DNA of 64,000 nucleotides, from the NCBI RefSeq assembly GCF_024436415.1, contig NZ_JAFMZQ010000001.1, positions 1 to 64,000 on the forward strand, given 5' to 3'. The stretch comes from Pedobacter deserti (GTDB lineage: Bacteria; Bacteroidota; Bacteroidia; Sphingobacteriales; Sphingobacteriaceae). The notes beneath the pieces were generated by a model, which was not told the DNA's origin, searched no databases, and saw nothing but the letters and a program-made list of their open reading frames with translations. Below, piece by piece: positions 53,358 to 61,464 of this stretch (the stretch's first letter is position 1; each line of letters begins with the position of its first letter). The position numbers and the translations under genes were made by a program.

Positions 53358-54416
53358 ATGACAACGATTAAAGGACCTGCGGTATTCCTGGCGCAGTTTA
53401 TCAGTGATGAAGCCCCGTTTAACAGCCTCGATGCTATATGTGAATGGGCTGCGGGCTTAGGATTTAAAGGAATTCAGATGCCAACGCTTGATCCACGCTT
53501 TATTGATCTGCAAAAAGCGGCGGAAAGCAAAACCTATGCGGATGAGCTAAAAGGCAAGGTGGCTGCTCACGGCCTTGAGATATCTGAGTTATCTACCCAT
53601 CTTCAGGGCCAGCTTGTTGCTGTAAATCCGGCATATGATCTTGCCTTTGATGCCTTCGCACCGGATCAATATAAGAATAACCCTAAAGCGAGGACAGAAT
53701 GGGCCGTGCAGCAGTTGAAGTATGCAGCAAAAGCTTCGGAAAATCTTGGCTTGAAAGCACACGCTACCTTTAGCGGCTCACTGTTATGGCACATGTTTCA
53801 TCCCTGGCCGCAACGCCCTGAGGGATTGGTTGAGGCAGGTTTTACAGAACTTGCCAAACGCTGGACACCGATCCTGAATGCTTTTGACGAAAGCGGGGTT
53901 GACGTTTGCTATGAAATTCACCCGGGCGAAGACCTCTTTGACGGTATCACTTATGAGATGTTCCTGGAGAAGGTAAACAACCATCCCAGAGCGTGTCTGC
54001 TTTATGATCCATCGCATTTTGTATTGCAGCAATTGGATTATATTGAATACATCGATCTGTACCATGAGCGGATCAGGGCCTTCCACGTGAAGGATTCTGA
54101 ATTCAATCCCTCAGGCCGACAAGGCACTTTTGGCGGCTACCAGAGCTGGGCTAACCGCGCAGGCCGGTACCGTTCTCCGGGCGATGGGCAGGTAGACTTT
54201 AAGACAATTTTTAGTAAATTGGCACAGTATGACTACAAAGGCTGGGCGGTGATGGAGTGGGAATGCAGCATTAAGGATGCACAGGTTGGTGCACAGGAAG
54301 GTGCTGAGTTCATTAAGAAACACATCATTAAAGTAACTGACCGGGCATTTGACGATTTTGCGGCTTCTGGAGGTGATGAGAGCTTTAACAGAATGATACT
54401 GGGGCTGGATAAATAA
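53358..54416 (+). CDS. Sugar phosphate isomerase/epimerase-like TIM-barrel protein (cytoplasmic)
   Basis: 352 residues, AP-endonuclease-2/xylose isomerase-like fold, no signal peptide. Acidic and histidine residues for a metal site are seen in ELSTHLQG, VCYEIHPGED, LLYDPSHFVLQQ, FHVKDSEF and AVMEWECS. Family members isomerise or epimerise free sugars, ketosugars or inosose derivatives. The cluster has three such barrels; this is the cytoplasmic one and probably acts on the product of the upstream oxidoreductase. Confidence 0.86.
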   Translation: MTTIKGPAVFLAQFISDEAPFNSLDAICEWAAGLGFKGIQMPTLDPRFIDLQKAAESKTYADELKGKVAAHGLEISELSTHLQGQLVAVNPAYDLAFDAFAPDQYKNNPKARTEWAVQQLKYAAKASENLGLKAHATFSGSLLWHMFHPWPQRPEGLVEAGFTELAKRWTPILNAFDESGVDVCYEIHPGEDLFDGITYEMFLEKVNNHPRACLLYDPSHFVLQQLDYIEYIDLYHERIRAFHVKDSEFNPSGRQGTFGGYQSWANRAGRYRSPGDGQVDFKTIFSKLAQYDYKGWAVMEWECSIKDAQVGAQEGAEFIKKHIIKVTDRAFDDFAASGGDESFNRMILGLDK

Positions 54417-54450
54417 TAATAGTTAGCTAAATATAATAAACAATATACAC

Positions 54451-54963
54451 ATGAAAAACCAATTATTTTTCGCTGCATGCCTGGCTATAGGTATGGCGTC
54501 GTGTCAAAGTCCGGAACAACGGGCAAATGGTGGGGATACTGCAGAAGTTAAGACGCTTGACAGCGCGAAAAGCATAACAACTGACGCAAATACACAGGAC
54601 GCCGATTCGAGCGGTACGGCACCTGTCAGCGGACAGGATGAGGCTGCGCCTGCACCTGTTAATGCGGCTACTGCTCAGGCACCGGCACCTGAAAAACCAA
54701 AGAAAGATATGCCCGGAAAGGGGCTTATCGCTAAATCTGATTGTCTGGCTTGCCACCATGAGACCAAAAAACTTGTGGGTCCGGCTTACGTGAACGTGGC
54801 TAAAAGATATCCAAACACTGACGAGAATGTGAATATGCTGGCCGGAAAGATCATTGAAGGCGGTTCTGGCGTTTGGGGCGCAGTGCCTATGAGCCCGCAC
54901 CCTGACCTGAGCAAGGAAGATGCTAAGGAAATGGCGAAATATATCCTTTCTTTGAAACAATAA
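54451..54963 (+). CDS. Lipoprotein c-type cytochrome
   Basis: 170 residues. A lipoprotein signal peptide ends at Cys19 (MASCQ). A low-complexity linker rich in Ala, Pro, Thr and Asp (about 25-85) leads to a compact class I cytochrome domain with the heme motif CLACHH (about 95-100) and a likely Met ligand in VPMSPH. It sits inside a sugar-oxidation-type cluster, so it could take electrons from a periplasmic dehydrogenase, perhaps the flavin-free Gfo/Idh/MocA partner or an enzyme encoded elsewhere. Confidence 0.9.
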   Translation: MKNQLFFAACLAIGMASCQSPEQRANGGDTAEVKTLDSAKSITTDANTQDADSSGTAPVSGQDEAAPAPVNAATAQAPAPEKPKKDMPGKGLIAKSDCLACHHETKKLVGPAYVNVAKRYPNTDENVNMLAGKIIEGGSGVWGAVPMSPHPDLSKEDAKEMAKYILSLKQ

Positions 54964-54988
54964 CACAACCTAACCAAAGACTTGAACC

Positions 54989-56443
54989 ATGAATGAGACA
55001 GAAAAAAATCAGGAGACTACGTCGAGACGGAGTTTTCTGAAAACAGGCGCTATTGCCGCTTCAGCCTTTATGATTGTGCCGAGGCACGTGCTCGGCGGAA
55101 GTGGTTTTATTGCACCTAGTGATAAACTGATTGTTGCTGGAATCGGCGTGGGCGGAAAAGGGCAGTCTGATATTGCTTCTTTCGCCAAAAGTGGAAAAGC
55201 GGAGATCGGATTTTTATGTGATGTGCATGATTCGCGCGCAGCTGCGAGTGTGAAAGCGTTTCCTAAGGCTAAGTATTATCGCGACTGGCGTGAGATGATG
55301 GATAAAGAGTCCAAAAATTTCGATGCCGTTTCTGTCTCAACACCCGACCATAACCATGCAATTCAGGCATTGGCGGCAATGCAGCGTGGAAAGCATGTTT
55401 ACGTGCAGAAACCGCTAACACATGACATCTACGAAGCAAGAGCGCTGACTGCTGCTGCGAAGAAGTATAAGGTGGTAACCCAGATGGGTAACCAGGGCGC
55501 ATCTAACGATGGTCCGCGTATTATGAAGGAATGGTACGATGCTGGCTTGATTGGAGATGTGCATACGATATATGCATGGACGGACCGGCCGGTTTGGCCT
55601 CAGGGTATCCCGTGGCCTTCTACCAAGGCACCTGTGCCGTCTGATCTGGACTGGGACCTTTGGCTGGGAACTGCTCCTTACCGTGAGTATGTTCCGAAAC
55701 TTGTCCCGTTCAACTGGCGGGGCTGGTGGGATTATGGCACCGGCGCTTTGGGCGACATGGGCTGCCACCTGCTTGAGGCTCCTTTCAGCGTGCTTAACCT
55801 TAAGTATGCAAATGAGGTGCAGGCTAGTGTTGGCTCAGTGTATGTAGACGAGTTCAGACGGGGGTATTTCCCTGACAGCTGTCCGCCATCAAGCCATGTA
55901 ACCTTGAAATTCCCTAAAACAAACAAGACTAAGGGAGAAGTAACGGTACACTGGATGGACGGCGGAATACAACCGGAGAGACCTGAGGAACTGCAGGCCA
56001 ATGAGACCTTTGGGGATGGAGGAAACGGAACGCTGTTTATTGGAACGAAGGGTAAGATGATGTGCGAAACGTACAGTCATAATCCTAAGCTTCTTCCACT
56101 AAGCAGAAATAAAGACATCAAGGTTGCTCAGAAGTTTGCACGTGTACCTGGTGGGGCTAACGGACACTATGCGCAGTGGGTTGAGGCTGCTATTGCCGGT
56201 TACGGTAAGCAGGAGGTTAGTTCTCCTTTTGAGATTGCAGGTCCTTTAACGGAAGCTTTGCTCATGGCTAACCTGGCTATCAGGGGTGTGGACGTTCAAC
56301 GCAAGGAAGGCGACAGGGTTACTTATCCTGGCCGTAACATCAAACTTCTTTGGGATAACGACGCGATGAAAGTGACAAACCTTGACGATGTAAATCAATT
56401 TGTAAAACGCGAATACCGAAGCGGATGGACGCTTGGCGCATAA
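54989..56443 (+). CDS. Exported Gfo/Idh/MocA-family oxidoreductase (Tat signal)
   Basis: 484 residues. A Tat signal SRRSFLKTG begins at about residue 12 and the hydrophobic core ends near residue 38. The Rossmann motif VAGIGVGGKG and YVQKPLTHDIYEA (conserved Lys) follow, with the catalytic region in ALGDMGCHLLEAP. A Tat signal means it is exported folded with its cofactor bound, acting in the periplasm. Exported Gfo/Idh/MocA proteins in Bacteroidota often bind NAD tightly and work on glycosides. Fourth gene of the cluster. Confidence 0.9.
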   Translation: MNETEKNQETTSRRSFLKTGAIAASAFMIVPRHVLGGSGFIAPSDKLIVAGIGVGGKGQSDIASFAKSGKAEIGFLCDVHDSRAAASVKAFPKAKYYRDWREMMDKESKNFDAVSVSTPDHNHAIQALAAMQRGKHVYVQKPLTHDIYEARALTAAAKKYKVVTQMGNQGASNDGPRIMKEWYDAGLIGDVHTIYAWTDRPVWPQGIPWPSTKAPVPSDLDWDLWLGTAPYREYVPKLVPFNWRGWWDYGTGALGDMGCHLLEAPFSVLNLKYANEVQASVGSVYVDEFRRGYFPDSCPPSSHVTLKFPKTNKTKGEVTVHWMDGGIQPERPEELQANETFGDGGNGTLFIGTKGKMMCETYSHNPKLLPLSRNKDIKVAQKFARVPGGANGHYAQWVEAAIAGYGKQEVSSPFEIAGPLTEALLMANLAIRGVDVQRKEGDRVTYPGRNIKLLWDNDAMKVTNLDDVNQFVKREYRSGWTLGA

Positions 56444-56463
56444 ATTAACAATACAACACATAA

Positions 56464-57168
56464 ATGAAGCAATACATTTTTTCAGCGCTATCTGCACTGG
56501 CAATTACAGCCGTAGTGGGATGCAGCACCACAAAAAGCCAGACTAGCACAAAAGGTTTTACCCCCTTGTTTGACGGCAAAACCACGACCGGCTGGCATAC
56601 TTACGGCAAAACGACGGCAGGCAGCAAATGGGAAATCCAGGATGGTGCGCTGTACCTGAACTCTAAGGGTCCGCGCAATGGAGGCGGAGACCTGGTAACA
56701 GATAAAGAATACAGCAATTTCCATTTGAAATATGACTGGAAAGTTTCTCCAGGCGCTAATAGCGGACTTATTTATTATGTACACGAAGACAAGGCCAAAT
56801 ATGGTGCGACCTACAGCACAGGCTTGGAGATGCAGGTGATTGACAACGAGGGTCACCCTGATGGAAAGTACCCAAAGCACCGCGCCGGAGATCTTTATGA
56901 TGTAATTAAGAGCAGCTCAGAACCTGTAAAACCTGTTGGACAATGGAATACCGCGGAGATCATCAGTAAGAACGGCAAGCTTGAGCATTATTTGAACGGT
57001 GTTAAAATCGTTTCCACTACCTTATGGGATGAAAACTGGAAACAACTGATCGCGCAAAGCAAGTTTAAAGGCTGGGAAAACTGGGGTACTTTTAAATCTG
57101 GTAAGATCGCACTTCAGGATCATGGTGATGATGTTTGGTACCGCAACATCATGATTAAGGAGTTGTAA
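56464..57168 (+). CDS. DUF1080 lipoprotein (3-keto-disaccharide hydrolase type)
   Basis: 234 residues. A lipoprotein signal ends at Cys20 (AVVGC). The rest is the DUF1080 beta-jelly-roll: FTPLFDGKTTTGWH at the start, DYDW-like FHLKYDWKVSPGANSGLIYYV, and GKIALQDHGDDVWYRNI near the end. Members of this family cleave 3-keto-glycosides by elimination or hydrate 3-keto-glucal, so this enzyme may split glycosides after C3 oxidation. Its place between the exported oxidoreductase and the MFS gene suits such a pathway. Confidence 0.88.
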   Translation: MKQYIFSALSALAITAVVGCSTTKSQTSTKGFTPLFDGKTTTGWHTYGKTTAGSKWEIQDGALYLNSKGPRNGGGDLVTDKEYSNFHLKYDWKVSPGANSGLIYYVHEDKAKYGATYSTGLEMQVIDNEGHPDGKYPKHRAGDLYDVIKSSSEPVKPVGQWNTAEIISKNGKLEHYLNGVKIVSTTLWDENWKQLIAQSKFKGWENWGTFKSGKIALQDHGDDVWYRNIMIKEL

Positions 57169-57192
57169 GAGAAATTTAACCAAAAAACCAAT

Positions 57193-58407
57193 ATGAACTT
57201 AAACAACCGAATTAAATTATCGACCATGATGTTCCTGGAGTTTTTTATCTGGGGCTCCTGGTTTGTTACAATGGGTACATACCTTGGGAAGAACCTGTCT
57301 TCCGGTGGTGTTGATATCGGCTCCGCTTACAGCACGCAGTCGCTGGGCGCGATCATTGCTCCTTTTATCATAGGATTGATTGCCGATAAATTTTTTGCTG
57401 CTCAGCGCATACTTGGCGTATTGCACCTTATTGGTGCCGCATTATTATGGTTTGCTGCTGATGCACTGGATTTTGACAGTTTTTTCCCTTTCATCCTAGG
57501 ATATATGATCGCGTATATGCCTACCCTGGCCCTGGTTAATTCTATCTCATTTAAGCAGATGACAGATCCGGGAAAAGAGTTCCCGTCTATCCGTGTATTT
57601 GGGACGATTGGATGGATAGTAGCCGGTTTGACTATTGGCTGGCTTAACTGGGAACAGGACGGCAATTTAGTGCTTACCTTTAAAATGGCCGCAATAGCTT
57701 CGCTGATCCTGGGCCTTTTCAGTTTTGTATTACCACATACGCCTCCTGTTAAGAAGGGCGAGAAAACCAGCTTTGGCGATATCATCGGCCTGGATGCAAT
57801 TGGCTTATTGAAAAACAGATCTTTCCTGATCTTTTTCCTTTCCTCCGTTGCGATCTGTGTACCACTGGCTTTTTACTATAATTTCACCAATCCTTTCCTT
57901 AATGAGGTTGGTATGAAAGGTGCCGCCGGCGTCCAATCGCTGGGACAGGTTTCAGAAACGTTGTTTATGCTTTTGATGCCCCTATTCTTTGTGCGGCTTG
58001 GCGTGAAAAAGATGCTGGCCATCGGTATGATCGCCTGGGTAGTGCGGTATCTTTTCTTTGCCTTCGGAAATGCTGATGCGAATTACTGGATGCTGATTGG
58101 AGGAATTGTTCTGCATGGTATCTGCTATGACTTTTTCTTTGTAACCGGACAGATTTATACAGACAGGCTGGCGGGGGATCGCTTCAAGAGTGCAGCACAG
58201 GGCTTTATCACCCTGGCTACGTATGGTGTGGGTATGCTTATCGGGTCTATCATTTCAGGTATGGTGGTAGATGATCATGTTGTTGGCAGCGGTCACGACT
58301 GGTATAGCATATGGATTGTTCCTGCGTCCATTTCTGCCGGAGTAGCCCTGTTGTTCCTGCTCCTTTTTAAAGACAATAACAAAGCTGAAACAACTACGGC
58401 GTCTTAA
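57193..58407 (+). CDS. MFS transporter, nucleoside:H+ symporter-like
   Basis: 404 residues with twelve hydrophobic helices. The N-terminal FLEFFIWGSWFVTMGTYL segment and the later KEFPSIRVFGTIGWIVAG motif match the nucleoside permease (NupG-type) branch of the MFS. In Bacteroidota carbohydrate clusters such proteins appear to import sugars or sugar derivatives, so the ligand may be a keto-sugar or monosaccharide released in the periplasm rather than a nucleoside. Confidence 0.85.
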   Translation: MNLNNRIKLSTMMFLEFFIWGSWFVTMGTYLGKNLSSGGVDIGSAYSTQSLGAIIAPFIIGLIADKFFAAQRILGVLHLIGAALLWFAADALDFDSFFPFILGYMIAYMPTLALVNSISFKQMTDPGKEFPSIRVFGTIGWIVAGLTIGWLNWEQDGNLVLTFKMAAIASLILGLFSFVLPHTPPVKKGEKTSFGDIIGLDAIGLLKNRSFLIFFLSSVAICVPLAFYYNFTNPFLNEVGMKGAAGVQSLGQVSETLFMLLMPLFFVRLGVKKMLAIGMIAWVVRYLFFAFGNADANYWMLIGGIVLHGICYDFFFVTGQIYTDRLAGDRFKSAAQGFITLATYGVGMLIGSIISGMVVDDHVVGSGHDWYSIWIVPASISAGVALLFLLLFKDNNKAETTTAS

Positions 58408-58417
58408 TAATACCAAG

Positions 58418-59305
58418 ATGAATCCAGAGAACAGCAGAAGAACTGCATTGAAAAATATTGTTGCCGGAACTGCCGCCTTAGGTGTTTCGGCAGCATTGCC
58501 GGCGCTGGCATTAGATTCAGAAACGAATGCCACCCGGGCTTTGAAAGGAAACGTAAATCATTCTGTATGTCGCTGGTGCTTTGGGGGCGTAGACCTTGAC
58601 ACACTGTGTATCGAAGCAAAAAAGATCGGCATTAAAGCTATCGATCTGGTTGGTCCGAACGATTGGGCGACGCTTAAAAAACATGGTCTTGATTCGTCCC
58701 TTTGCAATGGCGCAGAACTTAATCTGGACGACGGATGGAATGATACGAAGTTTCATGCGCAGCTTATTAAAAACTATTCAGAAATGATTCCGAAGGTTGC
58801 TGCTGCAGGCTACAAGCAGTTGATCTGTTTTAGCGGGCGCAGACGGGGTAAGGATAATGAGACCGGTTGGAAGAATTGCGTGGAGGGATTGAAGCAAGTA
58901 TTACCCATTGCCGAAAAGCACAATGTGATCCTTGTGATGGAACTGCTGAACAGTAAAGTAGACCATAAAGACTATCAGTGCGACAATACACCCTGGGGCG
59001 TTGAATTGTGCAAACGCCTGGGTTCTGAGCACTTCAAGCTGTTGTACGATATTTATCATATGCAGATCGATGAGGGTAACGTGATCAGTACGATAAGGAA
59101 TAACCATCAATACATATCCCACTACCACACCGCTGGTGTCCCGGGAAGAAATGAGCTGGATGAAACCCAGGAGTTAAACTACCCTGCAATCATCAAAGCC
59201 ATTGTTGCGACGGGCTTTAAAGGATATCTGGCACAAGAGTTTCTGCCTAAAAAGCAAGACAAATTCCAGTCGCTTAAAGAAGCTGTTAATATTTGTGATG
59301 TTTAA
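58418..59305 (+). CDS. Exported hydroxypyruvate isomerase-like TIM-barrel protein (Tat signal)
   Basis: 295 residues. A Tat signal SRRTALKNIV starts at about residue 6, with the hydrophobic core ending near residue 31. The barrel carries RWCFGGVDLD, MELLNSKVDH, LYDIYHMQIDEGN (metal-site Glu/His/Asp) and AGVPGRNELDE, the pattern of hydroxypyruvate isomerase-type enzymes. Being exported, it must act on a periplasmic sugar derivative, and the name isomerase is a family label only. Starts 10 bases after the MFS gene. Confidence 0.82.
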   Translation: MNPENSRRTALKNIVAGTAALGVSAALPALALDSETNATRALKGNVNHSVCRWCFGGVDLDTLCIEAKKIGIKAIDLVGPNDWATLKKHGLDSSLCNGAELNLDDGWNDTKFHAQLIKNYSEMIPKVAAAGYKQLICFSGRRRGKDNETGWKNCVEGLKQVLPIAEKHNVILVMELLNSKVDHKDYQCDNTPWGVELCKRLGSEHFKLLYDIYHMQIDEGNVISTIRNNHQYISHYHTAGVPGRNELDETQELNYPAIIKAIVATGFKGYLAQEFLPKKQDKFQSLKEAVNICDV

Positions 59306-59312
59306 TCGATCT

Positions 59313-60185
59313 ATGAACTCCAGAAGAACATTTATAAAGCAAAGCGCTATCGCTTTAGCAGGTGCGGCAATATTACCAGGATTCGCCTGCTCAGCTGCGA
59401 AAAATGACGTGGTTGGACTGCAACTCTATACCTTGAGGGATTTGCTGCCTAAAGACGTAAAAGGGGTTATTGAGAAAGTCGCCGCCGCCGGCTACCGGGA
59501 GGTAGAAACTTATGGCTACACCGCTGAATCGAAATTCTGGGGGATGGACATTAAGTCTTTCAAATCGCTTCTGGAGGCAAACGGCTTAAAGGCGCCTAGC
59601 GGACACTTCGGGCTGGATAATTATATCAAAACGGGCGACACAGAAGAGCTGAAGACGCTGATAGAAGGGGCTGCAGGACTGAATATGTCTTATCTGACCT
59701 GTCCTTACCTGGATCAGTCTCTGCGATCGAACGCTGAAGACTACAAACGGGTTGCTGAACGTCTTAACGAGGCAGCAGCACTATGTAAACAGTCGGGCCT
59801 TCAGCTTGCTTACCATAACCATGACTTCGAATTTCAGAAGCATGGCGAAAGGACTGGCTATGATATTCTTCTTGAGGAAACAGACAAAGACCAGGTGCAG
59901 TTTGAGATGGATCTCTATTGGGTAGTACGTGCAGGACTGGATCCAAAGGATCTATTTGACAAGCATCCCGGACGTTTCGTCATGTGGCATGTGAAAGATA
60001 TGGATAAGGCGGACAACACGCTTAATACGGAAGTTGGCGACGGAAAAGTGGACTTTAAAACCATTTTTAAACACGCTAAACTTGCAGGCTTGAAACACGC
60101 CATCGTTGAGCAGGAAAACTTCTCCATCGATCCTTATGTAAGTATTAAGAAGAGTTTTGATTATGTAGACCGCCAGCTGTTATAA
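59313..60185 (+). CDS. Exported sugar isomerase/epimerase-like lipoprotein (Tat signal)
   Basis: 290 residues from the ATG at 59313; a longer frame overlaps the previous gene and has no homology. A Tat-like SRRTFIKQS at residues 3-11 leads to a lipobox (GFAC). The TIM barrel shows LQLYTLRD, SGHFGL, YHNHDFEFQKHG and MWHVKDMDK, with residues for a metal site. Last gene of the cluster, seven bases after the hydroxypyruvate isomerase-like gene, and followed by a terminator at 60208. Confidence 0.85.
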   Translation: MNSRRTFIKQSAIALAGAAILPGFACSAAKNDVVGLQLYTLRDLLPKDVKGVIEKVAAAGYREVETYGYTAESKFWGMDIKSFKSLLEANGLKAPSGHFGLDNYIKTGDTEELKTLIEGAAGLNMSYLTCPYLDQSLRSNAEDYKRVAERLNEAAALCKQSGLQLAYHNHDFEFQKHGERTGYDILLEETDKDQVQFEMDLYWVVRAGLDPKDLFDKHPGRFVMWHVKDMDKADNTLNTEVGDGKVDFKTIFKHAKLAGLKHAIVEQENFSIDPYVSIKKSFDYVDRQLL

Positions 60186-60207
60186 AAACATTAAAACAGA
60201 GATAAAC

Positions 60208-60240
60208 AAGGGAAGTGGTCGGAAAGGTCACTTCCCTTTT
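60208..60240 (+). terminator. Rho-independent terminator of the oxidoreductase/isomerase cluster
   Basis: AAGGGAAGTG (60208-60217) and CACTTCCCTT (60229-60238) are perfect complements with an 11-base loop, followed by TT. It lies 22 bases past the last stop codon of the cluster and separates it from asd. Confidence 0.85.
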
Positions 60241-60394
60241 CGTTTATAATAAGCGCGTTAGGCCATTATATTAGAAAAAATGCTGATATTTGTCCACTTA
60301 TTATTGAACACTATTCATTAAACTAAAAAACAATTAACCGGGTCATCTGCGAAAAGCCGAGCCCAAACACAATTTAAACAATTATAAAAAAATC

Positions 60395-61387
60395 ATGAAA
60401 ATCGCAGTAGTAGGTGCAACCGGTCTGGTTGGTACCGTAATGTTAAAAGTATTGGAAGAGCGTAATTTTCCGTTGACCGAATTGATCCCTGTAGCTTCTG
60501 AGAAGAGCGTTGGCAAGGAAATTTCTTTCAAGGGTAAGAAGTATGCTGTTGTAAATATGGATACAGCTATTGCGATGAAACCGGACATTGCACTTTTTTC
60601 TGCTGGCGGAAGTACCTCTTTGCAGGAAGCGCCACGGTTTGCGGAGGCGGGAACTACAGTGATCGATAATTCATCGGCATGGCGTATGGACCCTGACAAA
60701 AAACTGGTTGTCCCTGAAGTAAACGCTGATGTACTTACAAAGGCAGACAAGATCATTGCAAACCCCAACTGTTCGACAATACAGATGGTGGTTGCTTTGA
60801 AGCCACTTCATGACAAATATAAAATCAGACGGGTTGTGGTATCTACCTATCAATCGGTGACAGGAACAGGCGTTAAGGCTGTAGACCAGTTGATGGATGA
60901 GCGTAATGGTGTTAAAGATGGCCCTAAAGCCTATGCATATGAAATCGACCTGAACGTTATTCCACATATTGACGTATTCCAGGATAATGGATACACCAAA
61001 GAGGAGATGAAGATGATATTGGAGACCAATAAGATTATGGGCGACGATAGCATCCGCGTAACCGCTACAACGGTACGCATTCCGGTAATGGGCGGACATT
61101 CAGAGTCGGTGAACATTGAGTTCGAAAACGATTTTGACCTTGCAGAGGTAAGAAACATCCTTGAAGAATCGGAAGGCATTATTGTGGTTGACGACATAGC
61201 CAACCTTCAGTATCCAATGCCTAAAGATGCGCATGAAAAGGATGAAGTTTTTGTGGGACGTATACGCCGGGATGAGTCTCAGCCTAAAACACTGAACATG
61301 TGGATTGTGGCAGACAATCTGCGCAAAGGCGCTGCCACAAATGCTGTACAGATCGCTGAATACCTGGTGAAGAATGACTTAATTTAA
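60395..61387 (+). CDS. asd: Aspartate-semialdehyde dehydrogenase
   Basis: 330 residues, common enzyme of lysine, methionine and threonine synthesis that reduces aspartyl phosphate to the semialdehyde with NADPH. The N-terminal GATGLVGTVML binds NADP, the catalytic cysteine is in NPNCSTIQM, and a His in GGHSESV completes the site. Monocistronic, with terminators on both sides. A region of about 200 bases upstream holds AT-rich sequence; I found no clear -33/-7 pair and no recognisable riboswitch there. Confidence 0.96.
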   Translation: MKIAVVGATGLVGTVMLKVLEERNFPLTELIPVASEKSVGKEISFKGKKYAVVNMDTAIAMKPDIALFSAGGSTSLQEAPRFAEAGTTVIDNSSAWRMDPDKKLVVPEVNADVLTKADKIIANPNCSTIQMVVALKPLHDKYKIRRVVVSTYQSVTGTGVKAVDQLMDERNGVKDGPKAYAYEIDLNVIPHIDVFQDNGYTKEEMKMILETNKIMGDDSIRVTATTVRIPVMGGHSESVNIEFENDFDLAEVRNILEESEGIIVVDDIANLQYPMPKDAHEKDEVFVGRIRRDESQPKTLNMWIVADNLRKGAATNAVQIAEYLVKNDLI

Positions 61388-61419
61388 TTAGAACCAGCGC
61401 CGGAATGGTGCGTTAATTG

Positions 61420-61456
61420 ATGCAGGGCTGGAAAACCAGTCCTGCATTTTGTTTTT
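61420..61456 (+). terminator. Terminator after asd
   Basis: ATGCAGGGCTGG (61420-61431) pairs with CCAGTCCTGCAT (61436-61447) around an AAAA loop, a 12-bp stem with one G-U pair, followed by TTTGTTTTT. The next gene starts nine bases later. Confidence 0.87.
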
Positions 61457-61464
61457 ATAATCTT

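Noticed and set aside
60186-60394. Possible riboswitch or operator upstream of asd
   Set aside because: Apart from the upstream terminator I could not find a lysine-type riboswitch core or a clear promoter pair.
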